A stretch of DNA of 12,299 nt, from positions 1 through 12,299 of the forward strand of contig JAHHST010000043.1 in the NCBI GenBank assembly GCA_020025055.1. The letters are read 5' to 3'. Shown piece after piece: positions 4,126 through 12,299 of this stretch (the first letter of the stretch is position 1; the number at the start of each line of letters is the position of its first letter). Below the pieces are notes generated by a model that was not told where the DNA came from, did no database searches, and saw only the letters and a list, made by a program, of their open reading frames with translations. The DNA is from Longicatena sp. GTDB lineage: Bacteria > Bacillota_I > Bacilli_A > Erysipelotrichales > Erysipelotrichaceae. Both the position numbers and the translations under genes were made by a program.

Positions 4126-7100
4126 ATGGACAAAAAACAGCCTTATCGTATTGTCGCTTCCGGTAAAAAGGCAGAGCGTCGTGATTACTCAAAAGTTAGT
4201 GGAAATTTAGAATTACCTAACTTAGTCGAAATCCAAACAGATTCTTTTGAGTGGTTTAAGAACGAAGGAATTGGGGAAGTTTTTAATGAAATTTATCCAA
4301 TTCAAAACTATGGAGGAAATATTAAACTTAAGTTTGCAGGATATGAATTCGGTGAACCTAAGTACAATGCAGAGGAATCAATGTATCGTGAATGCAATTA
4401 TGCAGCACCATTGAAAGCTCGCATGGAACTTGAAATTACAGACAACACTACGGGTGAAGTAATTAATAAATGGGAAGATGTTTTCTTAGGAGAATTCCCA
4501 TTGATGACAGAAACAGGAACATTCATCATTAATGGAGCAGAACGTGTAATTGTATCACAAATCGTTCGTTCTCCAGGTGCTTATTTTGCTACTGGATATG
4601 ATGAAAAAACAGGACGAGTTTCTTATAACTGTGAATTAATTCCAAGCCGTGGTACTTGGTTAGAATATATGACAGAATTGAAAAAAGCGTCTACAGGACG
4701 TGTTTTAAATATGAGCATTGACCGTAAACGTAAAATGCTTTCAACAGTTTTATTTAAAGCTGTTGGTATGTCTGTCGACTTAGATTACAGTGAAGATCCA
4801 TATGACACTACACAAATCAAAACATTCTTAAAAGCAATGGGAAGAGAAGTTGTAGAGGATATAGCTCAAGATGATGAAAATCGTGAGTTTATGAATCTTT
4901 ACCTTACATTATATGCATCTTTCTTCGGTAAATACGAAGAAATCGAAAATACTTTATTACAAGATAAAGTAAAAACAACACAAGAAGCGTTGCTATCAAT
5001 TTATGAAAACCAACGTTCAGATGAAATTCCAACTTTAGATGGATCTATTTCATTAATGAACGCAAAATTCTTTGATCCTCGTCGCTATGATTTAACAAAA
5101 GCGGGAAGATTTAAATTACGTGGTAAATTAAATGCGATTAATCGTGTGAATGGACATCGCTTAGCAATGGATATTTTATCAACTGATGGTAGTGTATTTA
5201 TGCCAAGTGGTACGATGATTCATCGTGATGAAAGAAACATTTTACGTGCAGAATTAGAAAAAGGTATGTACGTACATGCTTTCCCATTTAATCCATTATT
5301 TAACCACCCAGATAAAGTTGAAGTGCCTGCAAGTAATAATTTAGGATTAGTTGGACGTGTGCTAGCTGAAGATCTTGAATTAGAAGATCGTACTTTATAC
5401 GAAGGTACAGTTTTAACTGAACAAGATGTTGAAGTAATCGTTAAAGAATGTGAAACTATCTTTGTACATGGTGGAATTATCGCTACTAAAGTTGCATTAG
5501 ATGGTAAAAATACAAATGCTGTTTTAAATTATGGACAACGTATGTATGCTATTGGACGTATTACAGATGCACAAGGAAACGATGTTGAAAACGCTGAAGG
5601 GGATTATTTTACAGATGGATATATTCCTCGCCATAAATTAGATGATTTATCTGCTAATGATCAAGAAGAATTACGTAATCGTGCAGAAAATGAATCATTA
5701 TATGCATGGTTAGTAGGTGCTGCAGTACAAGAAATTTTAATTCGTGCTGAAGACGATAATGTTGTAAGAATTATTGGTAATGACCCATATGCGAATAAAC
5801 ATACAATTACAATTTCTGACATGTATGCATTATATGCTTATAACTTAAATGTTATGGAAAATGTTGGAGAAACAGACGATATTGATATGTTAGGAAACCG
5901 TCGTATTCGTTCTGTTGGAGAATTAATTCAAAATCAATTCCGCATTGGTTTAAGCCGTATGGAACGTGTTGTTAAAGAGCGTATGTCAATTGCTGAAACA
6001 GCTACTTTAACTCCTAAAAAATTAACAAATATTCGTCCATTGACTGCTGCTATTAAAGAGTTCTTCTCTAGTTCTCAATTATCACAGTTCATGGATCAAC
6101 AAAACCCTCTTGCTGAATTAACAAATAAACGTCGTATTTCTGCATTAGGACCTGGTGGTTTAACAAGAGACCGTGCTGGATTTGAAGTACGTGATGTTCA
6201 TAGTTCTCACTATGGTCGTATTTGTCCAATTGAAACTCCTGAAGGACCAAATATCGGGTTGATTTCAAACTTAACTTCTTATGGAAAAATTAATGAATAT
6301 GGATTTATTCAAACTCCTTATCGTATTGTAAATAAAGATGGAACTGTAGAAGATGAAGCAATTTATTTATCAGCTGATGAAGAAGCAGATTATGTAATTG
6401 CTCAGGCCAACGAGGTTGTTGGAGGAAGATTAATTCACGATAATGTCGTAGCTCGTAAAGCTGGTGAAACAATTATCGCTAAACGCGAAGAAGTAGAACT
6501 TGCCGACGTTTCTCCAAAACAGATTGTATCTGTTGCCACTGCCTGTGTCCCATTCCTAGAAAATGACGATGCTTCTCGTGCCTTAATGGGTGCCAACATG
6601 CAACGTCAAGCGGTACCTTTATTACAACCACATTCACCTTATGTTGGAACAGGTATCGAATATAAAATCGCAAAAGATTCTGGTGTTGGTGTTGTAGCTA
6701 AAGAAGATGGATATGTAGAATATGTAGATTCTCAACGTATTGTTGTAAATGGTGATGATGGACAACGTCATGAATATCGTTTACGTAAATTCCAACGTTC
6801 AAATAACGGTACTAACATTAACCAAAGTCCAATTGTTAAAAAAGGTGAACGTATTGATAAAGGGGATATCTTAGCAGATGGACCTTCAATGGAAAAAGGT
6901 GAATTAGCACTTGGACAAAATGTTACAATTGCATATATGACTTGGTATGGTTATAACTATGAAGATGCAATTATTATGAGTGAACGTTTAGTTCGTGATG
7001 ATGTGTACACTTCAATTCATATTGAAGAATATGATATTGATTGCCGTGAAACAAAACTTGGACCTGAAGAAATTACAAGAGATATTCCAAATGTAAGCGA

Positions 7101-8280
7101 AGCAGCATGCCGTAACTTAGATAATCGTGGTATTATCATGGTTGGTGCTGAAGTTCGTGAAGGAGATATCTTAGTAGGTAAAGTTACACCAAAAGGACAA
7201 AGTGAAATTTCTCCAGAAGAAAAATTATTGCTTGCAATCTTTGGTGAAAAATCACGTGAAGTACGCGATAATTCATTAAAAGTACCTCATGGTGGTGCAG
7301 GTATTGTTCATTCAATTCGTATATTCAAACGAAGTGAAGGACATGAATTACCACCAGGAGTAAATGAAACTGTAAAAGTATATATCGTTCAGAAACGTAA
7401 AATTTCTGAAGGGGATAAAATGGCTGGTCGTCACGGTAACAAAGGTGTTATCTCCAAAATTTTACCAGTGGAAGATATGCCATATATGCCAGATGGAACT
7501 CCAATCGATATTATGTTAAATCCATTCGGTGTACCTTCTCGTATGAACATTGGACAGGTATTGGAAGTTCACTTAGGTTATGCAGCTAAAAAATTAGGTG
7601 TTAAATTCTCTACTCCAGTATTCGATGGTATCGATAATCAAGAATTAAGTGATATCATGAAAGAAGCAAATATGACTTCAGATGGTAAACAAGTTCTTTA
7701 TGATGGACGTACTGGGGAACCATTTGATGAACGTATATCTGTTGGTGTAATGTATATGATTAAGTTAGCCCACATGGTTGACGATAAATTACATGCGCGT
7801 GCTACAGGTCCTTACTCATTAGTAACTCAACAACCATTAGGTGGTAAAGCACAAAACGGTGGACAGAGATTTGGAGAAATGGAAGTTTGGGCACTTGAAG
7901 CATATGGTGCAGCTCACACATTACAAGAAATTTTAACTGTAAAATCTGATGATATTGTTGGGCGTACAAAAACATACGAAGCAATTATCAAAGGTAAAGA
8001 TATTCCTGAACCAGGTATTCCTGAATCATTTAGAGTATTGAAACATGAATTACAGGCTCTTGCAATTGATGTGAAGATGCTTGATGAAGATGGAAATGAA
8101 GTCGATATTAGTAATGATGATAGTAGCGAAGCAACAGCTGTTTTACCTACACAAGAGGAACAAACAGTAAGTCAAGAAGATATCGAAGAAGTAAATGATG
8201 ATGCTGAATTAGAAGATAATGAAATGTTTGAAGAGGATAGCATCGAAGATTTTGATGATGATCAAGTAGAGGAGGCGTAA
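4126..8280 (+). CDS. rpoB: DNA-directed RNA polymerase subunit beta
   Basis: The beta subunit forms one pincer of RNA polymerase and half of the active centre. At 1384 aa it is ~190 longer than in B. subtilis. Nearly all the excess lies before the rifampicin region, in the lobe domains: about 40 extra residues between 198 and 315 and about 135 between 315 and 590. The core is intact: TGTFIINGAERVIVSQ, the rifampicin region SSSQLSQFMDQQNPLAEL..., IETPEGPNIGL, and GDKMAGRHGNKG with active-site Lys1098 and Lys1106 (E. coli 1065/1073). The large E. coli insertion before this motif is absent. Asn667 replaces the His that most bacteria have at E. coli 526, a substitution linked to rifampicin insensitivity. 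The last 59 residues (1326-1384) hold 26 Asp/Glu and no Lys or Arg. rpoC follows after four bases, with its ribosome binding site inside the rpoB end. Confidence 0.99.
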   Translation: MDKKQPYRIVASGKKAERRDYSKVSGNLELPNLVEIQTDSFEWFKNEGIGEVFNEIYPIQNYGGNIKLKFAGYEFGEPKYNAEESMYRECNYAAPLKARMELEITDNTTGEVINKWEDVFLGEFPLMTETGTFIINGAERVIVSQIVRSPGAYFATGYDEKTGRVSYNCELIPSRGTWLEYMTELKKASTGRVLNMSIDRKRKMLSTVLFKAVGMSVDLDYSEDPYDTTQIKTFLKAMGREVVEDIAQDDENREFMNLYLTLYASFFGKYEEIENTLLQDKVKTTQEALLSIYENQRSDEIPTLDGSISLMNAKFFDPRRYDLTKAGRFKLRGKLNAINRVNGHRLAMDILSTDGSVFMPSGTMIHRDERNILRAELEKGMYVHAFPFNPLFNHPDKVEVPASNNLGLVGRVLAEDLELEDRTLYEGTVLTEQDVEVIVKECETIFVHGGIIATKVALDGKNTNAVLNYGQRMYAIGRITDAQGNDVENAEGDYFTDGYIPRHKLDDLSANDQEELRNRAENESLYAWLVGAAVQEILIRAEDDNVVRIIGNDPYANKHTITISDMYALYAYNLNVMENVGETDDIDMLGNRRIRSVGELIQNQFRIGLSRMERVVKERMSIAETATLTPKKLTNIRPLTAAIKEFFSSSQLSQFMDQQNPLAELTNKRRISALGPGGLTRDRAGFEVRDVHSSHYGRICPIETPEGPNIGLISNLTSYGKINEYGFIQTPYRIVNKDGTVEDEAIYLSADEEADYVIAQANEVVGGRLIHDNVVARKAGETIIAKREEVELADVSPKQIVSVATACVPFLENDDASRALMGANMQRQAVPLLQPHSPYVGTGIEYKIAKDSGVGVVAKEDGYVEYVDSQRIVVNGDDGQRHEYRLRKFQRSNNGTNINQSPIVKKGERIDKGDILADGPSMEKGELALGQNVTIAYMTWYGYNYEDAIIMSERLVRDDVYTSIHIEEYDIDCRETKLGPEEITRDIPNVSEAACRNLDNRGIIMVGAEVREGDILVGKVTPKGQSEISPEEKLLLAIFGEKSREVRDNSLKVPHGGAGIVHSIRIFKRSEGHELPPGVNETVKVYIVQKRKISEGDKMAGRHGNKGVISKILPVEDMPYMPDGTPIDIMLNPFGVPSRMNIGQVLEVHLGYAAKKLGVKFSTPVFDGIDNQELSDIMKEANMTSDGKQVLYDGRTGEPFDERISVGVMYMIKLAHMVDDKLHARATGPYSLVTQQPLGGKAQNGGQRFGEMEVWALEAYGAAHTLQEILTVKSDDIVGRTKTYEAIIKGKDIPEPGIPESFRVLKHELQALAIDVKMLDEDGNEVDISNDDSSEATAVLPTQEEQTVSQEDIEEVNDDAELEDNEMFEEDSIEDFDDDQVEEA
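8270..8275 (+). promoter_or_regulatory. rpoC ribosome binding site inside the rpoB 3' end
   Basis: AGGAGG overlaps the codons for the last Glu-Glu-Ala residues of RpoB and lies 9 bases before the rpoC ATG at 8285. Translation of the two subunits is probably coupled, consistent with their 1:1 need. Confidence 0.8.
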
Positions 8281-8284
8281 GTAG

Positions 8285-11200
8285 ATGAGTGTTAATGATT
8301 TTGCCTCAATTCAGGTAACTTTAGCTTCTCCTGAAAGAATTCATGAATGGAGTCACGGGGAAGTAAAAAAACCAGAAACGATTAACTATCGTTCTCAAAA
8401 ACCTGAGAGAGATGGATTATTCTGTGAACGAATTTTTGGTCCAAGCAAAGACTGGGAATGTTACTGTGGAAAATATAAAAAAGTTCGTTACAAAGGTGTT
8501 GTTTGTGATCGATGTGGTGTTGAAATTACAAAATCAAGTGTTCGAAGAGAACGTATGGGTCATATCGAATTAGCAGCTCCAGTAGCACATATTTGGTATT
8601 TACGCGGAATTCCAAGCCGTATGGCATTGTTATTGGATGTAACTCCAAAACAATTAGAAGAAGTTGTATATTTCGTATCTTGGATTGTAACTGATCCAAA
8701 AGATACAAATCTTGAATATAAACAAGTTTTATCAGAAAAAGAATATCGTGAATACATGGCATTATACGGTCCGGGCAGTTTTACTGCTCAGACTGGTGCC
8801 GAAGCTGCTTTAACTTTATTAAAAGAAGTTGATTTAGAAGTTGAATATAAACATATTCAAGAAGCTTTGGAAAATGCACAAGGTGAGAAACGTAAAAAAT
8901 TAATTAAACGTTTAGACACAGTTGAAGCATTCCGTAATTCTGATAATAAACCAGAATGGATGGTACTAACAGTAGTTCCTGTAATACCACCAGATTTAAG
9001 ACCAATGTTACAATTGGATGGAGGACGTTTTGCAACAAGCGATTTAAATGACTTATATCGTCGTGTTATTACACGTAATAATCGTTTAAAGAAATTGTTA
9101 GAATTAGGAACTCCAGCTATTATCGTACAAAATGAAAAACGTATGTTACAAGAAGCAGTAGATGCTTTAATTGATAACGGGCGTCGTTCTAAACCAATCA
9201 CTGGTGCAGGTGGACGTGCATTAAAATCATTGTCACATTCATTAAAAGGTAAACAAGGACGTTTCCGTCAAAACTTATTAGGTAAACGTGTTGACTTCTC
9301 TGGTCGTTCTGTAATCGCAGTAGGTCCAGATTTGAAAATGTATCAATGTGGTATTCCGCGTGAAATGGCAATTCAATTATTTAAGCCTTTTGTAATTAAT
9401 GAAATTGTAAATCGTGAAATTGCAAGTAATCCTAAAACTGCAGAAAAATTAATTGATCGCCAAGACCCACGTATTTGGGATATTGTAGAAAGTGTAATTG
9501 ATGGATATCCAGTATTAATGAACCGTGCACCGACATTACACCGTTTAGGTATTCAAGCATTCAAACCTAAATTAGTTGAAGGACGTGCATTACGTCTACA
9601 CCCTCTAGCTTGTCCAGCATTTAATGCCGACTTTGATGGTGACCAGATGGCAGTCCATGTTCCATTAAGTGAAGAAGCAAGAGCAGAAGCATTAATTATG
9701 ATGTTAGGTTCTCATAATATCTTAGGTCCAAAAGATGGTAAACCAATCGTTACTCCTGGACAGGACATGGTTATGGGGAACTTCTATTTAACAATGGAAG
9801 AAACAGCAGAAGAATTCTATGAAGAATCAGAACGTTATGCAGCAGTTGATTGTCCAAAGTCAGCTGAAAAATGGAAACGTTTTGGAGATAACGAAGGACA
9901 TGTTTACGGAAGTGTAAATGAAATTATGTTAGCTTATCAAAGTGAGCAAGTGCATTTGCATACTCGTATAGCTATTCCAGCAAGAGTGTTAAAGAAAACA
10001 TGTTTTACAGAAGAACAAAATAAACAATATTTATTAACTACAGTTGGAAAAATCATTTTCAACAATATGTTCCCAAGTGATTTCCCATTTATCAACGAAG
10101 TAAGTGCAGAAAACTTTGCAGCTACTCCAGAAAGATATTTCTTAGAAATGGGAAAAGATGTTAAAGAAGCAATTCGTGCATTACCTATTAATGGTGCTGT
10201 TAAGAAAAAAGATTTAGGTAAAGTTATTGGAGAAATCTTTAAACGTTATGGTACAGAAACTACATCTGTTATTTTGGATGAAATTAAAGATTTAGGATTT
10301 AAGTACTCTACTGTTGCGGGTATCACAGTATCATTAAGTGATATCGAAGTTGCTCCACATAAAGAAAGCCACGTTGAATATGGTAAAGAAAAAGCGGAAC
10401 AATTAAAAACATTACGTAAAAAAGGTAAACTTACTATGCAAGAATGGGAACGTCACCTTAATAAATTATGGGCAGACGTTAAAGATGACATTGCCGGCGA
10501 ATTATTAGCAAACTTACCTCGTAAAAACCCAATTAATATGATGGCCGTTTCTGGAGCCCGTGGTAATACATCAAACTTTACACAGTTAGCAGGTATGCGT
10601 GGATTAATGGCAAAACCATCACAATCTAAATCTGCTAAAGGTGAATATGTTCCAAGCATTATCGAGGTTCCTATCTATTCATGTTTCCGTGAAGGTTTAA
10701 ATGTGTCTGAGTTCTTTATTTCTACTCACGGTGTGCGTAAAGGTTTAACAGATACTGCCTTAAAAACAGCTGAATCTGGTTATTTGACTCGTCGTTTAGT
10801 TGATGTTGCACAAGATGTAATCATTAAACAAGATGATTGTGGTACTGATAAAGGATACTGGGTTGAAGCTATTATTGATCGTAAAACAAATACAACTATC
10901 GAATCATTCTATGATCGTTTAGTTGGTCGTTATTCTAAACAAGAAGTTGTAAATCCAAAAACAGGTGAAATTATCATTGAAAGTGATGAATTCATTACTG
11001 AAAATATCGCTAGAGAAATCGTTGATGCTGGTATTGAAGGAATGTATATCCGTAGTGCATTTACATGTAAATCAATCTATGGTGTATGTAAAAAATGTTA
11101 CGGACGTAATATGGCAACAGGAAAAGATGTTGAAGTTGGAGAAGCAGTTGGTATTATGGCAGCACAATCTATTGGTGAACCAGGTACTCAGTTAACAATG

Positions 11201-12142
11201 CGTACATTCCATACTGGTGGTGTTGCTAGTGCTGATGGTGGAGATATCACTCAAGGTCTTCCTCGTGTTGAAGAATTATTCGAAGCACGTTGTCCAAAAG
11301 GTGTTGCTGTATTAGCACAAATATCAGGTGATATTACTGAAATTAAACAAATTGAAACAGGATATGAAGTATCTGTATCTAATGATAAGGAAACAATTCT
11401 TCATAAAGTAACGTTAGCACAAGCTCTTCGTCCATGGATGAAAGTTGGTACTCATGTGGAAGCTGGAGATAAGATTACTGAAGGTCAAGTAGATCCAAAA
11501 GAATTATTGAAAGTAGCTGGTGTACGTCAAGTACAGAATTATATCTTAAAAGAAGTTAAAAAAGTTTATGCTAGTCAAGGTATCGAAATTAGTGATAAAC
11601 ATATCGAAGTTATGATTCGTCAAATGCTACGTAAAGTTGTCGTTGTAGAAGGAAACGACACTAAACTAAATCCAGGAGTTCAAATTTCATTAACAGAAAT
11701 TACAAAAATCAACCGTCAGGCATTATTAAGTGGAAAAACTCCTGCTACATTCAAACCAGTATTATTAGGTATTTCTAAAGCTTCTGTAGAAACAGATTCA
11801 TTCTTATCTGCTGCATCATTCCAGGAAACTACAAAAGTCCTTACTGATGCTGCAATTAAAGGTAAGAAAGACTACTTAATTGGACTTAAAGAAAATGTTA
11901 TTATTGGTAAATTAATTCCTGCTGGAACAGGATGTAAAGGAGATCGTCCAATGAATGCGTTAGTTGCTGAAAAAGCAGAAGAATTACGTCAAAAACGTAT
12001 TGCAAACAATGCAGATCAAGATGATGATTCAATGATGTCATATATCTCTACACAAGAAAAATTAACAAGTGATATGGTTAAACAAATCATGGAGCAAGAC
12101 GTTTCTATCAATGAAGTTGAAGAAACTGAAGATGTAGAATAA
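8285..12142 (+). CDS. rpoC: DNA-directed RNA polymerase subunit beta'
   Basis: Beta' is the other pincer of RNA polymerase and carries the catalytic magnesium site. It has 1285 aa against ~1200 in B. subtilis. Zinc site 1 in the clamp uses Cys59, 61, 74 and 77; zinc site 2 uses Cys852, 928, 935 and 938. The catalytic loop NADFDGDQ gives Asp449, Asp451 and Asp453. The bridge helix lies near 809-840 (GVRKGLTDTALKTAESGYLTRR), and the trigger loop carries Met972, Arg973 and His976. Lys83, just after zinc site 1, corresponds to the Lys84/Arg84 position described as a fidaxomicin sensitivity determinant. Two unusual insertions stand out: ~25 residues within 504-545, and a 12-residue loop (779-790) replacing the usual DG after GLMAKP. 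The C-terminal ~55 residues are a variable acidic tail. The gene closes the transcription unit, followed by a strong terminator. Confidence 0.99.
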   Translation: MSVNDFASIQVTLASPERIHEWSHGEVKKPETINYRSQKPERDGLFCERIFGPSKDWECYCGKYKKVRYKGVVCDRCGVEITKSSVRRERMGHIELAAPVAHIWYLRGIPSRMALLLDVTPKQLEEVVYFVSWIVTDPKDTNLEYKQVLSEKEYREYMALYGPGSFTAQTGAEAALTLLKEVDLEVEYKHIQEALENAQGEKRKKLIKRLDTVEAFRNSDNKPEWMVLTVVPVIPPDLRPMLQLDGGRFATSDLNDLYRRVITRNNRLKKLLELGTPAIIVQNEKRMLQEAVDALIDNGRRSKPITGAGGRALKSLSHSLKGKQGRFRQNLLGKRVDFSGRSVIAVGPDLKMYQCGIPREMAIQLFKPFVINEIVNREIASNPKTAEKLIDRQDPRIWDIVESVIDGYPVLMNRAPTLHRLGIQAFKPKLVEGRALRLHPLACPAFNADFDGDQMAVHVPLSEEARAEALIMMLGSHNILGPKDGKPIVTPGQDMVMGNFYLTMEETAEEFYEESERYAAVDCPKSAEKWKRFGDNEGHVYGSVNEIMLAYQSEQVHLHTRIAIPARVLKKTCFTEEQNKQYLLTTVGKIIFNNMFPSDFPFINEVSAENFAATPERYFLEMGKDVKEAIRALPINGAVKKKDLGKVIGEIFKRYGTETTSVILDEIKDLGFKYSTVAGITVSLSDIEVAPHKESHVEYGKEKAEQLKTLRKKGKLTMQEWERHLNKLWADVKDDIAGELLANLPRKNPINMMAVSGARGNTSNFTQLAGMRGLMAKPSQSKSAKGEYVPSIIEVPIYSCFREGLNVSEFFISTHGVRKGLTDTALKTAESGYLTRRLVDVAQDVIIKQDDCGTDKGYWVEAIIDRKTNTTIESFYDRLVGRYSKQEVVNPKTGEIIIESDEFITENIAREIVDAGIEGMYIRSAFTCKSIYGVCKKCYGRNMATGKDVEVGEAVGIMAAQSIGEPGTQLTMRTFHTGGVASADGGDITQGLPRVEELFEARCPKGVAVLAQISGDITEIKQIETGYEVSVSNDKETILHKVTLAQALRPWMKVGTHVEAGDKITEGQVDPKELLKVAGVRQVQNYILKEVKKVYASQGIEISDKHIEVMIRQMLRKVVVVEGNDTKLNPGVQISLTEITKINRQALLSGKTPATFKPVLLGISKASVETDSFLSAASFQETTKVLTDAAIKGKKDYLIGLKENVIIGKLIPAGTGCKGDRPMNALVAEKAEELRQKRIANNADQDDDSMMSYISTQEKLTSDMVKQIMEQDVSINEVEETEDVE

Positions 12143-12152
12143 AAATAACGAT

Positions 12153-12196
12153 AAAAAGGTGAATAATTGCTACTATGCAATTATTCGCTTTTTTTT
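12153..12196 (+). terminator. Rho-independent terminator after rpoC
   Basis: GAATAATTGC (12161-12170) pairs perfectly with GCAATTATTC (12177-12186) around a six-base loop. The stem extends outward by G-C and wobble pairs and then an A-run (12153-12157) against the T-run. Eight T residues follow (12189-12196). It separates rpoB-rpoC from whatever lies downstream. Confidence 0.92.
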
Positions 12197-12205
12197 GTAT
12201 GAAAT

Positions 12206-12234
12206 TAAACATTTCAATAATACTGATATATAAT
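12206..12234 (+). promoter_or_regulatory. Weak candidate promoter for a gene beyond the window
   Basis: A perfect TATAAT (12229-12234) is preceded 17 bases upstream by TAAACA, only four of six matches to the -35 consensus. In sequence this AT-rich, a TATAAT is easily met by chance. No start codon with a ribosome binding site follows before the window ends. Confidence 0.25.
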
Positions 12235-12299
12235 TTTTATTCTATTAGAAATTAGATTTAACTTAAGAAAATAAATTAATTTGATTTCAGATAAAAGAA

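Noticed and set aside
1..12299. Mobile element, CRISPR array or defence system
   Set aside because: No repeats of suitable spacing, transposase, integrase or foreign-looking gene is present; the window is almost fully filled by core genes of uniform base composition.

Overview
This window is a core transcription-translation locus of a low-GC, AT-rich Firmicute. Gene order and protein character fit the class Erysipelotrichia (Coprobacillus/Thomasclavelia-like gut bacteria). This placement is an inference from protein character, not a database match. The standard genetic code is in use: conserved Trp residues are TGG and one gene ends in TGA. No mobile element, CRISPR array, tRNA or rRNA is visible, and I see no novel multi-gene system. 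The interest lies in unusual residues, insertions and RNA structures within very conserved genes.

Layout, all on the + strand: a YitT-family membrane protein (47-910); rplK-rplA (1085-2213), with their own promoter and a structured leader resembling an L1-binding autoregulatory site; rplJ-rplL (2410-3346), with a promoter directly behind rplA, a kink-turn L10 leader and an attenuator hairpin; a strong terminator (3373-3396); a small RsmC/YbxB-type methyltransferase (3418-4026); overlapping rpoB promoters that begin inside the methyltransferase 3' end; rpoB (4126-8280) and rpoC (8285-12142), translationally close-coupled; and a strong rho-independent terminator (12153-12196). The last ~100 bases are AT-rich, with no gene start visible.

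The genes supply the L1 stalk (L1), the GTPase-associated centre and L7/L12 stalk (L11, L10, L12) and the two large subunits of RNA polymerase. The usual secE-nusG pair is not directly upstream of rplK; a YitT gene is there instead.

The most notable observations are these. RpoB carries Asn instead of His at the E. coli 526 position, as in naturally rifampicin-insensitive Mollicutes. L11 lacks about four residues of the proline-rich helix used by thiopeptide antibiotics and by stringent-response signalling. RpoB has ~185 extra residues upstream of the rifampicin region compared with B. subtilis, including what looks like a duplicated module. RpoC has two insertions, one in a nearly invariant stretch next to the active-centre F-loop. 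A 13-bp terminator-like hairpin lies inside the methyltransferase coding region.
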